Positions 35,264-42,896 of a stretch of DNA of 64,000 bases are shown one piece after another. Below the pieces are notes generated by a model. That model was not told where the DNA came from. It saw nothing but the letters and a program-made list of their open reading frames with translations, and made no database searches. Positions within the stretch are counted from its first letter, which is position 1, and each line of letters begins with the position of its first letter. The position numbers and the translations under genes were made by a program. The stretch is from Crossiella sp. S99.2 (GTDB taxonomy: Bacteria > Actinomycetota > Actinomycetes > Mycobacteriales > Pseudonocardiaceae): assembly GCF_023094165.1 (NCBI RefSeq), contig NZ_JALMDK010000009.1, positions 62,001 through 126,000 on the forward strand, given 5' to 3'.

Positions 35264-35509
35264 CTAGACGAACTGGACCGTCCAGACGTTCACCTTCACC
35301 ACGGCCTTGTAGATGCTGTAGCGCAGTACCCCGGCGTCGCCCATGGCGCCGTGCCACATGCCGTCCTTGTCCGAGTACGTACCTGCGCCCTCTGGGTTGG
35401 ACTCCAGTTGGGCACGCTTTCGGCTGAACGCGGCCCGCTGCTCCGCGGATGCCTTACGCAACGTCTCCTCGACGCTGGTAGTCAACATCACCTTGTAGGG
35501 CATGGTCAC
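35264..35509 (-). CDS. RelE/ParE-like small protein (candidate toxin)
   Basis: This 81-residue basic protein reads LTTSVEETLRKASAEQRAAF ... GVLRYSIYKAVVKVNVWTV. The length, the helix-rich start and the alternating beta C-terminus match a RelE/ParE-type fold, though sequence support is weak. It starts at GTG 35509, overlapping the upstream stop (GTGA). ATG 35503 is an alternative. Coupling with the acidic upstream partner is typical of toxin-antitoxin pairs. Confidence 0.55.
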   Translation of the reverse strand: MTMPYKVMLTTSVEETLRKASAEQRAAFSRKRAQLESNPEGAGTYSDKDGMWHGAMGDAGVLRYSIYKAVVKVNVWTVQFV

Positions 35510-35871
35510 TTCTCCGGCTGCTCGGCCGGAACCTCAACCAGGCCACTGGAGTCCCCGGACTCGTACTTCTCCCGCGCGGCCTCGGCGTCGGGGTCGGGGT
35601 TGGCCATGTTGACGGCAACCGCCCACCAGCTGTCAATGACCTCTTGGAGCCGGGACACGTCGAAGTCGTCGTGTACCTCGCTCAACGCGGCCCGGAAGTC
35701 CTGTTCAAACCGGCTGCGGTCTTCTCCACCCAGCCAGCTCCAGACGTCGGGGCCGGTCTTGGCCACCTTGATGGTGGCCGACGGTGGAGCGGTCGCCTCG
35801 GCTGCGTCCGGCGCCGGGTCGGCGGCCTCCGGCGTCACGCCGGTCTGGTGGCCGTGATTGTTCGTCTCCAC
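35506..35871 (-). CDS. DUF6247-like protein (candidate antitoxin)
   Basis: This 121-residue acidic protein has a disordered N-terminus rich in Ala/Pro and a helical core (WSWLGGEDRSRFEQDFRAAL, then VSRLQEVIDSWWAVAVNMAN). That core resembles the DUF6247 pattern seen next to RelE-like proteins in actinobacteria. It overlaps the downstream candidate toxin by four bases. The partner assignment is inference from arrangement. Confidence 0.55.
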   Translation of the reverse strand: METNNHGHQTGVTPEAADPAPDAAEATAPPSATIKVAKTGPDVWSWLGGEDRSRFEQDFRAALSEVHDDFDVSRLQEVIDSWWAVAVNMANPDPDAEAAREKYESGDSSGLVEVPAEQPEK

Positions 35872-35997
35872 TGCGTTCCTCCCTGTGGATCACCCCTGCC
35901 GGACATCCTGCCCGGCCGTTGTGGACGTCGGACCGCGGCCCTGCGGGTGGATGCGGCCCTACGCGGCTCTGTTCGCTGACTGCTGTGCGCTGCCCGG

Positions 35998-36162
35998 CTA
36001 GTTGTCGTTGTGCTCGGCGGAACGGGAGTCCAAGCACAGCTCGCACTCCAACTGGCCGGGCGAGACCTCGACGTGGTCGTGTTCCCCGGTGGGGCTGTTG
36101 GGGCACTGATCCGGGTCATGGTCATCGTCAAGGGGTTGGATCACGTGCCACGCGTTCGTCAT
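35998..36162 (-). CDS. Small Cys/His protein, 54 residues
   Basis: ATG 36162 opens MTNAWHVIQPLDDDHDPDQC, continuing with an ECELCLDSRSAEHNDN end. Cys residues (C20, then a CxxC) and several His suggest a small zinc ribbon. It overlaps the end of the upstream membrane gene by ATGA, so translation is coupled. Its codon use matches a real gene. Confidence 0.65.
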   Translation of the reverse strand: MTNAWHVIQPLDDDHDPDQCPNSPTGEHDHVEVSPGQLECELCLDSRSAEHNDN

Positions 36163-36506
36163 CACGCTGCCTCGGGTAGTGCTTGCTCGGTTTCCTCCGC
36201 CTCATCCGGCGGGTCCAGTTCGGTGACCTTCCGGTGGCTGCACTCCGCAGGCCGCGGGCAGTGGCAGCTGTGCCGTGCCCGTACAGGTGCCGCGGCGTGG
36301 CGGGAAACGTTGTGCTTGGCCTCGGCGGCTACCAGGGCGGCGGCCGACCACGAGTCCGGCCTGTCAGGGGTGCGCCGGGGTGACTCGTCGGTGTCCCGGT
36401 CGGCCGTCTCCTCGGCAGTCCGGCGCCCCGGCCACATGTCGCGGATGATCCACCCCAGGAACACGCCGGGGACGAACGTCAGCAGTGCAAACACCCACTC
36501 GTTCAT
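36162..36506 (-). CDS. Small single-pass membrane protein
   Basis: This 114-residue protein has an N-terminal transmembrane helix (MNEWVFALLTFVPGVFLGWI) and a long charged cytoplasmic tail with Cys/His (RARHSCHCPRPAECSHR). There is no known family. It is coupled to its neighbours on both sides (ATGA overlaps). The tail's Cys-His cluster resembles that of the adjacent proteins, so the four genes at 36.0-37.5 kb may act together. Confidence 0.6.
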   Translation of the reverse strand: MNEWVFALLTFVPGVFLGWIIRDMWPGRRTAEETADRDTDESPRRTPDRPDSWSAAALVAAEAKHNVSRHAAAPVRARHSCHCPRPAECSHRKVTELDPPDEAEETEQALPEAA

Positions 36507-37147
36507 GGCCGCTGCTCTCCCTGGTCGGCGAGATCGGCGGGTGCCTGGGTGCGGTGCGTGTCGGCGGCAACGTCGGCTTCGGCGCTGGTGTCGGCGGCTC
36601 CGCGGAGAGGGCCGTACCGTTCGGCGTGCGCGGCTACCGCAGCGGAGAGCACCGGGGCGTGCGAGTAGGACAGCAGCCACGCCAAGCCCAGCAGGACCAG
36701 CATGGCCACTCCGGCGGCGGCCTGGCCGATGTCGTTCAACGGCCAGCCGACCGACGGCCCCCAGACCAGCAACGCAAGGCACGCCGAGGCACCGCCGAGG
36801 CTGAGGGCCAACGCTGCCCGGTCGAACCTGCGGACGCGGGCGAACAGGGGGCTCTGCCGGGCAGCGTCACGGGTCAGCGCCCGCTGCGACCGGAACTGGA
36901 AGGCGTGGTACAGGTTCACCAGGTCGGCCAGCTCCGGCGGTGCCGAGTGGTCCGGCGGGTGGCTGGCGTACTTCGTGGACACCAGCAGCCGCACGGCCCT
37001 GGTTTCCCGGCACCGGCACGGCCGCGGGCAGTCGCAGCGCAGGGCAAGCATGCCGTTCTCGGGCAACCGGAAGTCCGTGAGAATCCACGGGTGCAAGTCG
37101 TGGTCCGCGCACGCGCTGCACACCTGCCGGAGCGCCGAAAGCCGCAT
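36503..37147 (-). CDS. Two-helix membrane protein with Cys-rich N-terminal part
   Basis: The protein has about 214 residues. The N-terminus has CSACADHDLHPW and RCDCPRPCRCRE, a dense Cys cluster. The middle has a helical stretch and two predicted transmembrane segments (ALALSLGGASACLALLVWG and AAAGVAMLVLLGLAWLLSY). The C-terminus is acidic. ATG 37147 is the chosen start. The function is unknown. It resembles proteins of actinobacterial prophages and mobile islands in style only. Confidence 0.6.
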   Translation of the reverse strand: MRLSALRQVCSACADHDLHPWILTDFRLPENGMLALRCDCPRPCRCRETRAVRLLVSTKYASHPPDHSAPPELADLVNLYHAFQFRSQRALTRDAARQSPLFARVRRFDRAALALSLGGASACLALLVWGPSVGWPLNDIGQAAAGVAMLVLLGLAWLLSYSHAPVLSAAVAAHAERYGPLRGAADTSAEADVAADTHRTQAPADLADQGEQRP

Positions 37148-37169
37148 GGCGCCCTGCCGGAGCAGTGAC

Positions 37170-37463
37170 TTAAACCTGTTGTGCTGCAACGTCTTCAACC
37201 TCCCGCCCCTCGGTATCGCCATCGGCCTGCTGGTCGGCCGTCCGTGGCTCCGGGACAGGGGGCAGGTCCGGCAGTGCCGCCGCCCGCCAGGCGAGGTTGG
37301 GGAAGTCGCAGGCCAGGCACGGCTGTTTGGTGCACGGCGGACGGCTCGGACAGTCATGCGCCGGGCACGGTCCCCAGTAGGGCGGCACGTTCGCGTTGAT
37401 CATCACCTCGCCCTTGAAGCTGCACTGGATGCAGCCCTTTCGCTCCGTCTGCTTTCCGCCCAT
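37170..37463 (-). CDS. Cys-rich small protein
   Basis: This 97-residue protein starts at ATG 37463. It shows KGCIQCSFKGEVMINANVPP and CPAHDCPSRPPCTKQPCLAC, with nine cysteines and a His, suggesting one or two zinc-binding knuckles. The C-terminal part is polar. It is the first gene of the leftward accessory operon, transcribed from the control region at 37.5-37.8 kb. Confidence 0.6.
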   Translation of the reverse strand: MGGKQTERKGCIQCSFKGEVMINANVPPYWGPCPAHDCPSRPPCTKQPCLACDFPNLAWRAAALPDLPPVPEPRTADQQADGDTEGREVEDVAAQQV

Positions 37464-37487
37464 GCTCGCCCCGTTCACCGTTGGGAA

Positions 37488-37525
37488 CGGTGGGGCGTGG
37501 GATGCAAGGCGCCCACGCCCCACCG
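37488..37525. promoter_or_regulatory. 14-bp hairpin upstream of the accessory operon
   Basis: CGGTGGGGCGTGGG (37488-37501) pairs with CCCACGCCCCACCG (37512-37525), loop ATGCAAGGCG. It lies 25 bases upstream of the ATG at 37463, in the 5' leader of the accessory operon. It may be a terminator for transcription arriving from the right, or a leader structure. Confidence 0.5.
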
Positions 37526-37671
37526 CTTGCTTGGATGGGGGACGAAGATGCGGGACGGCGAACCTCCCGACTCCATCCCCGGCAGCAAGCCGCACGTAGG
37601 GACTACGGAGAATCCCAACGTGATGCGGCCATGGCCGGAAGCATCACCAGCGCGCAAGCCAAACGAAACGT

Positions 37672-37770
37672 CTCCGAGGAATATCCGCAGCCCGGATATT
37701 CCTCGGAGGAATATCCGCAGGTCAGACCGTGTTCGTGTCGCTACTCTCCGTGGATGTCAGCAGGTACACT
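37672..37770. promoter_or_regulatory. Operator-like 16-bp palindrome plus third half-site, and -10 box for the XRE gene
   Basis: CTCCGAGGAATATCCG (37672-37687) and its exact inverse (37693-37708) are five bases apart. A third copy, GAGGAATATCCGCAG, follows at 37706-37720. Downstream, TACACT at 37765-37770 fits a -10 hexamer six bases before the GTG at 37777, so the XRE transcript may be leaderless. Three half-sites next to a regulator gene point to autoregulation. Confidence 0.65.
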
Positions 37771-37776
37771 GCCTGC

Positions 37777-39135
37777 GTGAGGATCGATCGGCCGCGACAC
37801 GACCCGGCAGCCTGGAACAACCCGGCGGTCAAGTCCGCTCTTGCCTCGCAACACTTCGGTAGGTTCCTGTACGCGTACAGGCACGCCCATAATCCTACAA
37901 TTTCTCAACTGGCCATGGCGGTATTTCTGGGCATAGGTCAAGCCAGGGTAAGCAAGCTTGAAAGGGCTAGCTCTCCGCCATCTGACCTTAATCGCCTTCG
38001 CGAGTGGGCCGAAAGGTTGATAATTCCTCCGCAACTTCTATGGTTCAAGGTAAATTATGCCCTGGAGGAATCGAGATCCGCGACGAGCCAAGGTAGCCTT
38101 GAAGCCATGCAGCGCAGAAGCTTCCTCAAGGCCGCAAGCCTGACGGCGACCACCTTGGGTACCTCATTTCTACCGGAGCCGATATCCGATTCAGCTACCG
38201 GGACCGCATCCCCGAATGAGAGTTCGGACGTATCTGTAATCAGGGGAATGACGGCGGCGTTTCGACACGCAGACAATAAGCACGGTGGCGGACATAGGGC
38301 TATCAGGATCACCATTGATTCGTTTCTTAAGTCCAACGTCCAGCCGCTACTTCACAGGAATGCCAGCAGGGCGAATGAGGATTTCGAGCTATATCGAGCT
38401 GCGGCAGAGATGTATCAGGCAGCGGCTTGGATTGCCTACGATACTGGCAACTCTCCGCAAGGTCGGCGACACCTGCGCGAAGCCGTTCAGCTAAGCGATA
38501 GGGCCAACGATGAGTCACTTGTGGCAGAAATGTTCGCCGCCATGAGTCATCAGGAAGCATTTTCTGGATCGGCCGAATCGGCTATCGATCTGGCATTGTC
38601 GGCCCACCAGAGTGCCAAACGGACTGGAATTTCAGCCCTCTGCTCCGAGACTTCGGTGATGCAAGCTCACGGATACGCTCTGCTTGGCGAAAGGCGCAAC
38701 AGTCTGGCCGCCTTGACTGAGGCCGAGCGAGTATTCGGTTCATACAGCAGCAGTCAAACACCAGCTTGGCTTTCCTATTTCGATGAGTCATATCTAGCCG
38801 CAAAGTTCGCGCACACTTTCCGCGAACTCGGTCAGCTTGACGACGCAGAGCTGTACGCTCGCCGATCATTGGCTATGAACGAAGGCTACGATCGGGGACG
38901 TCTGTTCAATACCGCCTTGCTGGCCTCTATCCTTGCCGATAAGCGGCAGCCGGAAGAGGCATGCACCCTCGGAATCAAGGCGCTGGATATGACTCAACGT
39001 GTCCGCTCAGTGCGAACAGTGGCGTATCTTGCCGATCTCGGAAACCGCCTGTCCCCATTTCGATCAACCTTGCAGGTTCAGGCGGTCTACGAGAAGATGG
39101 AGCAAGCGGGAATTTCAACTCCCGAAAGTCAGTAG
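37777..39135 (+). CDS. XRE-family regulator with TPR-like repeats
   Basis: This 452-residue protein has an N-terminal HTH (ISQLAMAVFLGIGQARVSKL). A signal-like or linker patch follows (RRSFLKAASLTATTLGT), then repeated helix pairs typical of TPR sensors (AAEMYQAAAWIAYDTGNSPQ, ELGQLDDAELYARRSLAMNE). Base composition is clearly less GC-rich than the rest of the prophage, with frequent A/T third positions, so it was probably acquired separately. It is convergent with the Nudix gene, overlapping by 7 bases. Such regulators often sense a peptide or small ligand. Confidence 0.85.
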   Translation: MRIDRPRHDPAAWNNPAVKSALASQHFGRFLYAYRHAHNPTISQLAMAVFLGIGQARVSKLERASSPPSDLNRLREWAERLIIPPQLLWFKVNYALEESRSATSQGSLEAMQRRSFLKAASLTATTLGTSFLPEPISDSATGTASPNESSDVSVIRGMTAAFRHADNKHGGGHRAIRITIDSFLKSNVQPLLHRNASRANEDFELYRAAAEMYQAAAWIAYDTGNSPQGRRHLREAVQLSDRANDESLVAEMFAAMSHQEAFSGSAESAIDLALSAHQSAKRTGISALCSETSVMQAHGYALLGERRNSLAALTEAERVFGSYSSSQTPAWLSYFDESYLAAKFAHTFRELGQLDDAELYARRSLAMNEGYDRGRLFNTALLASILADKRQPEEACTLGIKALDMTQRVRSVRTVAYLADLGNRLSPFRSTLQVQAVYEKMEQAGISTPESQ

Positions 39136-39692
39136 TCTTCCGGGTATGCAATCACATGGAGCAGGCCCACCTGAGATGCTGCTCCAATAATCTCGCCAGA
39201 CGCAATCTTCTTGCGCACGGAATGCAGCGGGACCCAATCAATACGCTCAGCTTCGTTGATATCTTCAGGCTCTCCGATGAAGTCGGCGCCGCGGGCTACG
39301 AAAACTAGATTCTCGGCATCCGCACTTCCAACCATGGGTTGCAGGGAAACAAGGGGCCTAACGTTCCGAGGTCGCCAACCCGTTTCCTCTTCAACTTCGC
39401 GAGCGGCTGTAATAGCAGGCTCCTCGTTCGGATCTACGTAGCCGCCGGGGAGTTCCCAGACCCACTTGTCCATAATGAATCGGTGTCGATACATCATAAG
39501 TACGCAATCATGGTCGTCTATGACAACCATCATTGCCGCTTTCGGCATTCTCAACACGTACTGTTCAAAACGAACCCCATCCGGAAGCTCCACCGATGCA
39601 ATATTGAGAGACAATCGCCGTGTTGCATCTACTACACGCTCGCCGTGAATGGTCCACCGGGTGGGTTCCGGAGACGTCTGTTCGGAAGTCAC
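39129..39692 (-). CDS. Nudix hydrolase (ADP-ribose pyrophosphatase-like)
   Basis: This 187-residue protein has a complete Nudix box GGYVDPNEEPAITAAREVEE followed by ETGW. Upstream it has VVIDDHDCVLMMYRHRFIMD and WVWELPGG, typical of ADP-sugar or ADP-ribose pyrophosphatases. It would hydrolyse a nucleoside diphosphate linked to another group. GTG 39692 is the start. It shares the lower GC of the convergent XRE gene, so both probably arrived as one cargo unit. Confidence 0.88.
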   Translation of the reverse strand: MTSEQTSPEPTRWTIHGERVVDATRRLSLNIASVELPDGVRFEQYVLRMPKAAMMVVIDDHDCVLMMYRHRFIMDKWVWELPGGYVDPNEEPAITAAREVEEETGWRPRNVRPLVSLQPMVGSADAENLVFVARGADFIGEPEDINEAERIDWVPLHSVRKKIASGEIIGAASQVGLLHVIAYPEDY

Positions 39693-39806
39693 CTAGTGGA
39701 CGCTACCGCCCGTGTTCTATAAACCGCAGCCCCCACACCGCGCTGTCGTCCAGGGTGCGGACGCTGATACCCCAGGTTTCGTCGGAGTCCGTCACAACGA
39801 CAGGTG

Positions 39807-39836
39807 GCCCCCGCCCTGCGGTTGCAGGGCGGGGGC
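39807..39836 (-). terminator. Late-operon terminator, 13-bp stem with GGTT loop
   Basis: GCCCCCGCCCTGC (39807-39819) pairs perfectly with GCAGGGCGGGGGC (39824-39836). It lies 16 bases after the holin stop, so it ends the long leftward late transcript. Confidence 0.85.
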
Positions 39837-39851
39837 GCTGTTGTGGCTGGG

Positions 39852-40088
39852 TCAGGTGTTGGTCTTGCGGTGGTTGGTGAACCCGGCGGTGCTGGGGTCG
39901 CCGACGCCGCGACCGGCCAGGCCGAGGAGCAGCGCGACCAGGGCGGCGCCGAGGGCCACGCCGGTGACCTGGCTGACGTCGACGGTCCAGAGGTTGAACG
40001 ACTCTCCGCCGAGTGCGCCGACGGCCGCGGCGGCGGCCGTGGTGATCATGCGTTCGGTGAGGTCACGCCAGTAGGCGAGGGTGAACAG
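39852..40088 (-). CDS. Holin-like small membrane protein, CTG start
   Basis: From CTG 40088 the protein is 78 residues: LFTLAYWRDLTERMITTAAA, then a hydrophobic stretch (VTGVALGAALVALLLGLAG) and a charged end. The FTLAYWRDLTER opening matches the start of many actinophage holins, but the first conventional start is the internal ATG at 40049, which would remove it. AAAGGAG ends five bases before this CTG. Its place next to endolysin supports a lysis role. Confidence 0.7.
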   Translation of the reverse strand: MFTLAYWRDLTERMITTAAAAAVGALGGESFNLWTVDVSQVTGVALGAALVALLLGLAGRGVGDPSTAGFTNHRKTNT

Positions 40089-40208
40089 GGGGTCTCCTTT
40101 CGGTGGGTGGCTGCGGGCCGGGTGCCCGCGGCCGTGAGCTGGTGCGGCGGCCGGACGGCCCGGCGGTGTTCGGCCCGCCAGGCGGTGACTACACGTATCC
40201 GGCCACCA

Positions 40209-40267
40209 AATGCCGGCATTCCGTTCGTGCAGGTCAGAAGCTTGTAGCCGTCCTGCAGGACGGCTAC
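40209..40267. repeat. Intergenic GCCGGC element, copy 1, with 24-base palindrome
   Basis: AAATGCCGGCAT (40209-40219 plus preceding A), nine bases, then GCAGGTCAG, eleven bases, then CGTCCTGCAG. The last part is the core of a perfect 24-base palindrome at 40244-40267, which may also terminate. The element lies between the 93-residue gene and the holin. Copy 2 at 54470-54520 has the same three boxes with the same spacings. Confidence 0.75.
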
Positions 40268-40289
40268 GGAAAGTTACCTCTTCCTGTGG

Positions 40290-40571
40290 CTACTCGGCCT
40301 CAAGGTCGGTGCGCAGCCAGTCCGGCCGGGTGCTGCTGGCCGCCAGCGCGGCGCCCAGGCAGGCCCACAGCCCCCATGCCTCGGCTTCGTCCAGGCCGAC
40401 GCGGACCGGCTGGCCGATCGCGCAGTAGTAGTCGTATCCGCCCAGCCGGGCACGGACGCTGATTCCCAGGGTCTTGCCGTCCTTGAGCCACCGGACCGGT
40501 ACGCGGTGGCGGTACATGCCCGCCCCGCGGTACCGGTCCGGCGCGGGCTCCGGCGTCTTCTCCTCGCTCAC
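40290..40571 (-). CDS. Uncharacterized prophage protein next to endolysin
   Basis: This 93-residue protein (MYRHRVPVRWLKDGKTLGIS, then DEAEAWGLWACLGAALAASS) starts at GTG 40571, overlapping the endolysin stop (GTGA). Its position between endolysin and holin suggests a lysis accessory or tail tip protein. There is no transmembrane helix and no recognised family. Confidence 0.65.
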   Translation of the reverse strand: MSEEKTPEPAPDRYRGAGMYRHRVPVRWLKDGKTLGISVRARLGGYDYYCAIGQPVRVGLDEAEAWGLWACLGAALAASSTRPDWLRTDLEAE

Positions 40572-41527
40572 GCAGCCACCTGCCCGGTGCTGGCGGCCGG
40601 GGGCTGGGGCGGGCGCAGCAGGGTGAGCACCTGCGCCACGTCGGTGCGGGTCTGGCCGACGTCGGCGCCGACCACGGTCAGCGCGGCGCGGGCGGCGGCC
40701 AGCTCGGTGCGCAGCGCGGCCACCTCGGCGGCCAGCTCGATCACCCGGCGCTTGGTGTCATAGGCGTTGGCGTCGGTGTTGAGCACGAAGCCGCGCAGGT
40801 CGTCGTGGTAGTCCGACTGCACCCCGTCGGGGCCGACGTAGCGGGAACGCACCGGTTCGGTGAGGTGGGCCAGGGCGAAGTAGGCGTTGTTGGCCGCGTC
40901 GGTGGTCCAGCGGCTTGCGGGCCGGGTCAGCCCCTTGTGGTCGGTGATCTGCTGGTCCCAGGACAGAGCGGTGTTCCCTTCGGTGAGGTGCCGCGCCACG
41001 GTGGCGCGGAAGCCGGGCAGGTCGCCCGGCCAGCGGGCCGGGTCGACCTTGCGGCCGGGCGGAAGCGCCCATTCGCGGTGAGCGATGGCGCGGGAGGCCG
41101 GGAGGCGCAGGCGGGCCAGCAGCGCGGCCACGCCGCGGGGGTAGCTGGCCAGCTGCGCGCGGGTCCAGTCCCCGCCGCCGGTGGACTCGGCTTCAATGCC
41201 GATGGTGTGGGCGTTGCCGTTGTTCCGGCCGCACCACGGCGCGTACCCGTTCCCGGCGTGCCACGCCTGTCCGGCGGCCACCAGGTGCCACGTGCCGTCA
41301 CGGTCCAAGCCCAGGTTGGCAATCGGGCCGGGCAGCCCTTTGCGGCCGTTGATCAGCACGCCGCGGGAGGGGAAGACCCCGCCGGGCGGCCCGGCGGTGT
41401 GGTGCAGCATCACCCCGCGGATGTCGGCGACGTTGCCGTGGCCGCGGGTGGTCCATCCGGGGATCTCGACCACGCGCAGGCCAGCCGCGCGCAGGGCATC
41501 CCCCATCCAGGTCAGTGCATGAGGCAG
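40568..41527 (-). CDS. Endolysin, N-acetylmuramoyl-L-alanine amidase
   Basis: An amidase_2-type peptidoglycan hydrolase with zinc ligands in VMLHHTAGP and IAHREWALPPGRKVDP, and substrate-side GIEAESTGG. The C-terminal third has a coiled region (RRVIELAAEVAALRTELAAA) and replaces a typical cell-wall-binding domain. It cuts the amide bond between muramic acid and L-Ala to free phage. Conserved LTWMGDALRAAGL begins before the first ATG (41506), and CTG 41527 follows GGAGGGG by five bases, so CTG is the likely start. Confidence 0.88.
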   Translation of the reverse strand: MPHALTWMGDALRAAGLRVVEIPGWTTRGHGNVADIRGVMLHHTAGPPGGVFPSRGVLINGRKGLPGPIANLGLDRDGTWHLVAAGQAWHAGNGYAPWCGRNNGNAHTIGIEAESTGGGDWTRAQLASYPRGVAALLARLRLPASRAIAHREWALPPGRKVDPARWPGDLPGFRATVARHLTEGNTALSWDQQITDHKGLTRPASRWTTDAANNAYFALAHLTEPVRSRYVGPDGVQSDYHDDLRGFVLNTDANAYDTKRRVIELAAEVAALRTELAAARAALTVVGADVGQTRTDVAQVLTLLRPPQPPAASTGQVAA

Positions 41528-41662
41528 GGCGACCCCTCCAATCAGGGATTGTTGTTGCAGCACAGGGGCGTATTCGGCCTTGGCTGTAGCGCTACGGGCA
41601 CGCAGAGCGATAGACAGGCGGATACGGCCGCCGGGGGGCGGCCGGTGACTCAGGGGGTTGGC

Positions 41663-42127
41663 GTGTCGCGGCTGTCTCGGATTCCGCAACAGGTGTTCTT
41701 CGGCGCCTTGGCGGTGATCGCGGTTCTCGGCGTGGTGGTGATCGGCCTGGTGACCTCGGGGCCGGACCCGGTGACGGTGGTGGAGCAGCAGCCCAACCCG
41801 GTGACGGTGGCCCCGACGGTGACGACGAGTCCGGCCGGGGCGAAGTCGGCGCCGACCTCGTCGGCGCCGGGCGGCGGGCCGGGCAGCCCGGCCGCGGGCA
41901 GCTCCGCCCCAGCCTCGGCCAGCAGCACGGCGCCGTCGGCCTCGGCCCGGCCGGGCACCGGGGGCCAGCCGGGTGCGGGCGGCGGGAACGGCGGCGGGGC
42001 CAGCAGCACCCCCGAAGCCCAGGTCCCGCCTGCAACCACGACGTGGACCCGGCCGCCGGAGAAGTGCCGCAAGGGCGAGACGGTGCCGGACTGCCTGGAC
42101 GACGGGTTGCGCAACGGCTCCGCCTGA
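41663..42127 (+). CDS. Single-pass membrane protein with long disordered tail, opposite strand
   Basis: This 154-residue protein has an N-terminal hydrophobic helix (FFGALAVIAVLGVVVIGLVT). A Pro/Ser/Ala/Gly linker of about 90 residues and a short C-terminal end with CRKGETVPDC follow. It is on the plus strand, inside the minus-strand late operon between endolysin and a tail gene, with strong GC third-position bias. It could be a lysogeny-expressed superinfection-exclusion or cell-surface protein, or a spanin-like factor. No homology is recognised. Confidence 0.65.
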   Translation: MSRLSRIPQQVFFGALAVIAVLGVVVIGLVTSGPDPVTVVEQQPNPVTVAPTVTTSPAGAKSAPTSSAPGGGPGSPAAGSSAPASASSTAPSASARPGTGGQPGAGGGNGGGASSTPEAQVPPATTTWTRPPEKCRKGETVPDCLDDGLRNGSA

Positions 42128-42130
42128 GCG

Positions 42131-42892
42131 CTAGCTCTGGACCCCGCTGGCGTAGGCGATACAGGCCCGCACGGTGCCGGTTCCCCCGGTACGGCGGGCC
42201 TGTAGCCATACCTCGGCCATTTCGGCCCACCGGCCGACGGCGGGCACGGTCCACCCGCCCAGCTGTTCCGCGAACACCACCTGTTTGGTCTCGCCCAGCT
42301 GGGTGCCGCCGGGGTTGGCGTCGGTGCGGCCCCACAGCCGAATTTCGCCGGTGGTGGCCGACTGGTCGGTGGTGTGCCGGGCATCGATGCTCAAGCGGGG
42401 GTGCTGGTTGGACAGCCGCACCTTGCTCAGCGTGGTCCACTCCCCGCGGTCGGTCCCCGGCCAGCGCGAGAAGTGGGAGTCACTGACCGACAAGGGGACG
42501 TAGGGGCGGGCCAGCCCGGTGCCGGATTCCACGTCGTCGCCGAGGATGATGTTGCCGCTGTAGTCATAGATGGCAACGAACTGGCGGTAGTCGCCGAGGT
42601 TGGGGTTGGGGTCGAAGACCGCGATTCTCCACCTGCCGCGGTCATCGGCCAGGTAAGAAATCGGCTGGGGCGACCCGTCGGGGCGGGTGAAGGCTCCGGT
42701 GCCGCCGCCGACGAAGAACACCGTGTCCCCGTCGCGGTCCACCTGTTTGATGCCGCCGAGGTCTTGGACGGTCAGGCCACCGGCGGAGATCACCACCGAG
42801 TAGAGCGTCCGGCGGTCGGCTTCGTCCATTCTGGACTCAGCCCGTCTCATCCAGTCCAACACGTGATCGTTGGTGCGTGGGGTCAAGGGCAT
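42131..42892 (-). CDS. Phage tail or receptor-binding region protein
   Basis: This 253-residue protein starts at ATG 42892 after AAAGGTGA. It begins with a helical arm (DHVLDWMRRAESRMDEADRR). A beta-rich body follows (TVFFVGGGTGAFTRPDGSPQ, WTTLSKVRLSNQHPRLSIDA). The helix-plus-jelly-roll pattern and its place between tail proteins and lysis genes suggest a tail fiber or receptor-binding appendage. No definite family was recognised. Confidence 0.6.
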   Translation of the reverse strand: MPLTPRTNDHVLDWMRRAESRMDEADRRTLYSVVISAGGLTVQDLGGIKQVDRDGDTVFFVGGGTGAFTRPDGSPQPISYLADDRGRWRIAVFDPNPNLGDYRQFVAIYDYSGNIILGDDVESGTGLARPYVPLSVSDSHFSRWPGTDRGEWTTLSKVRLSNQHPRLSIDARHTTDQSATTGEIRLWGRTDANPGGTQLGETKQVVFAEQLGGWTVPAVGRWAEMAEVWLQARRTGGTGTVRACIAYASGVQS

Positions 42893-42896
42893 GCGG

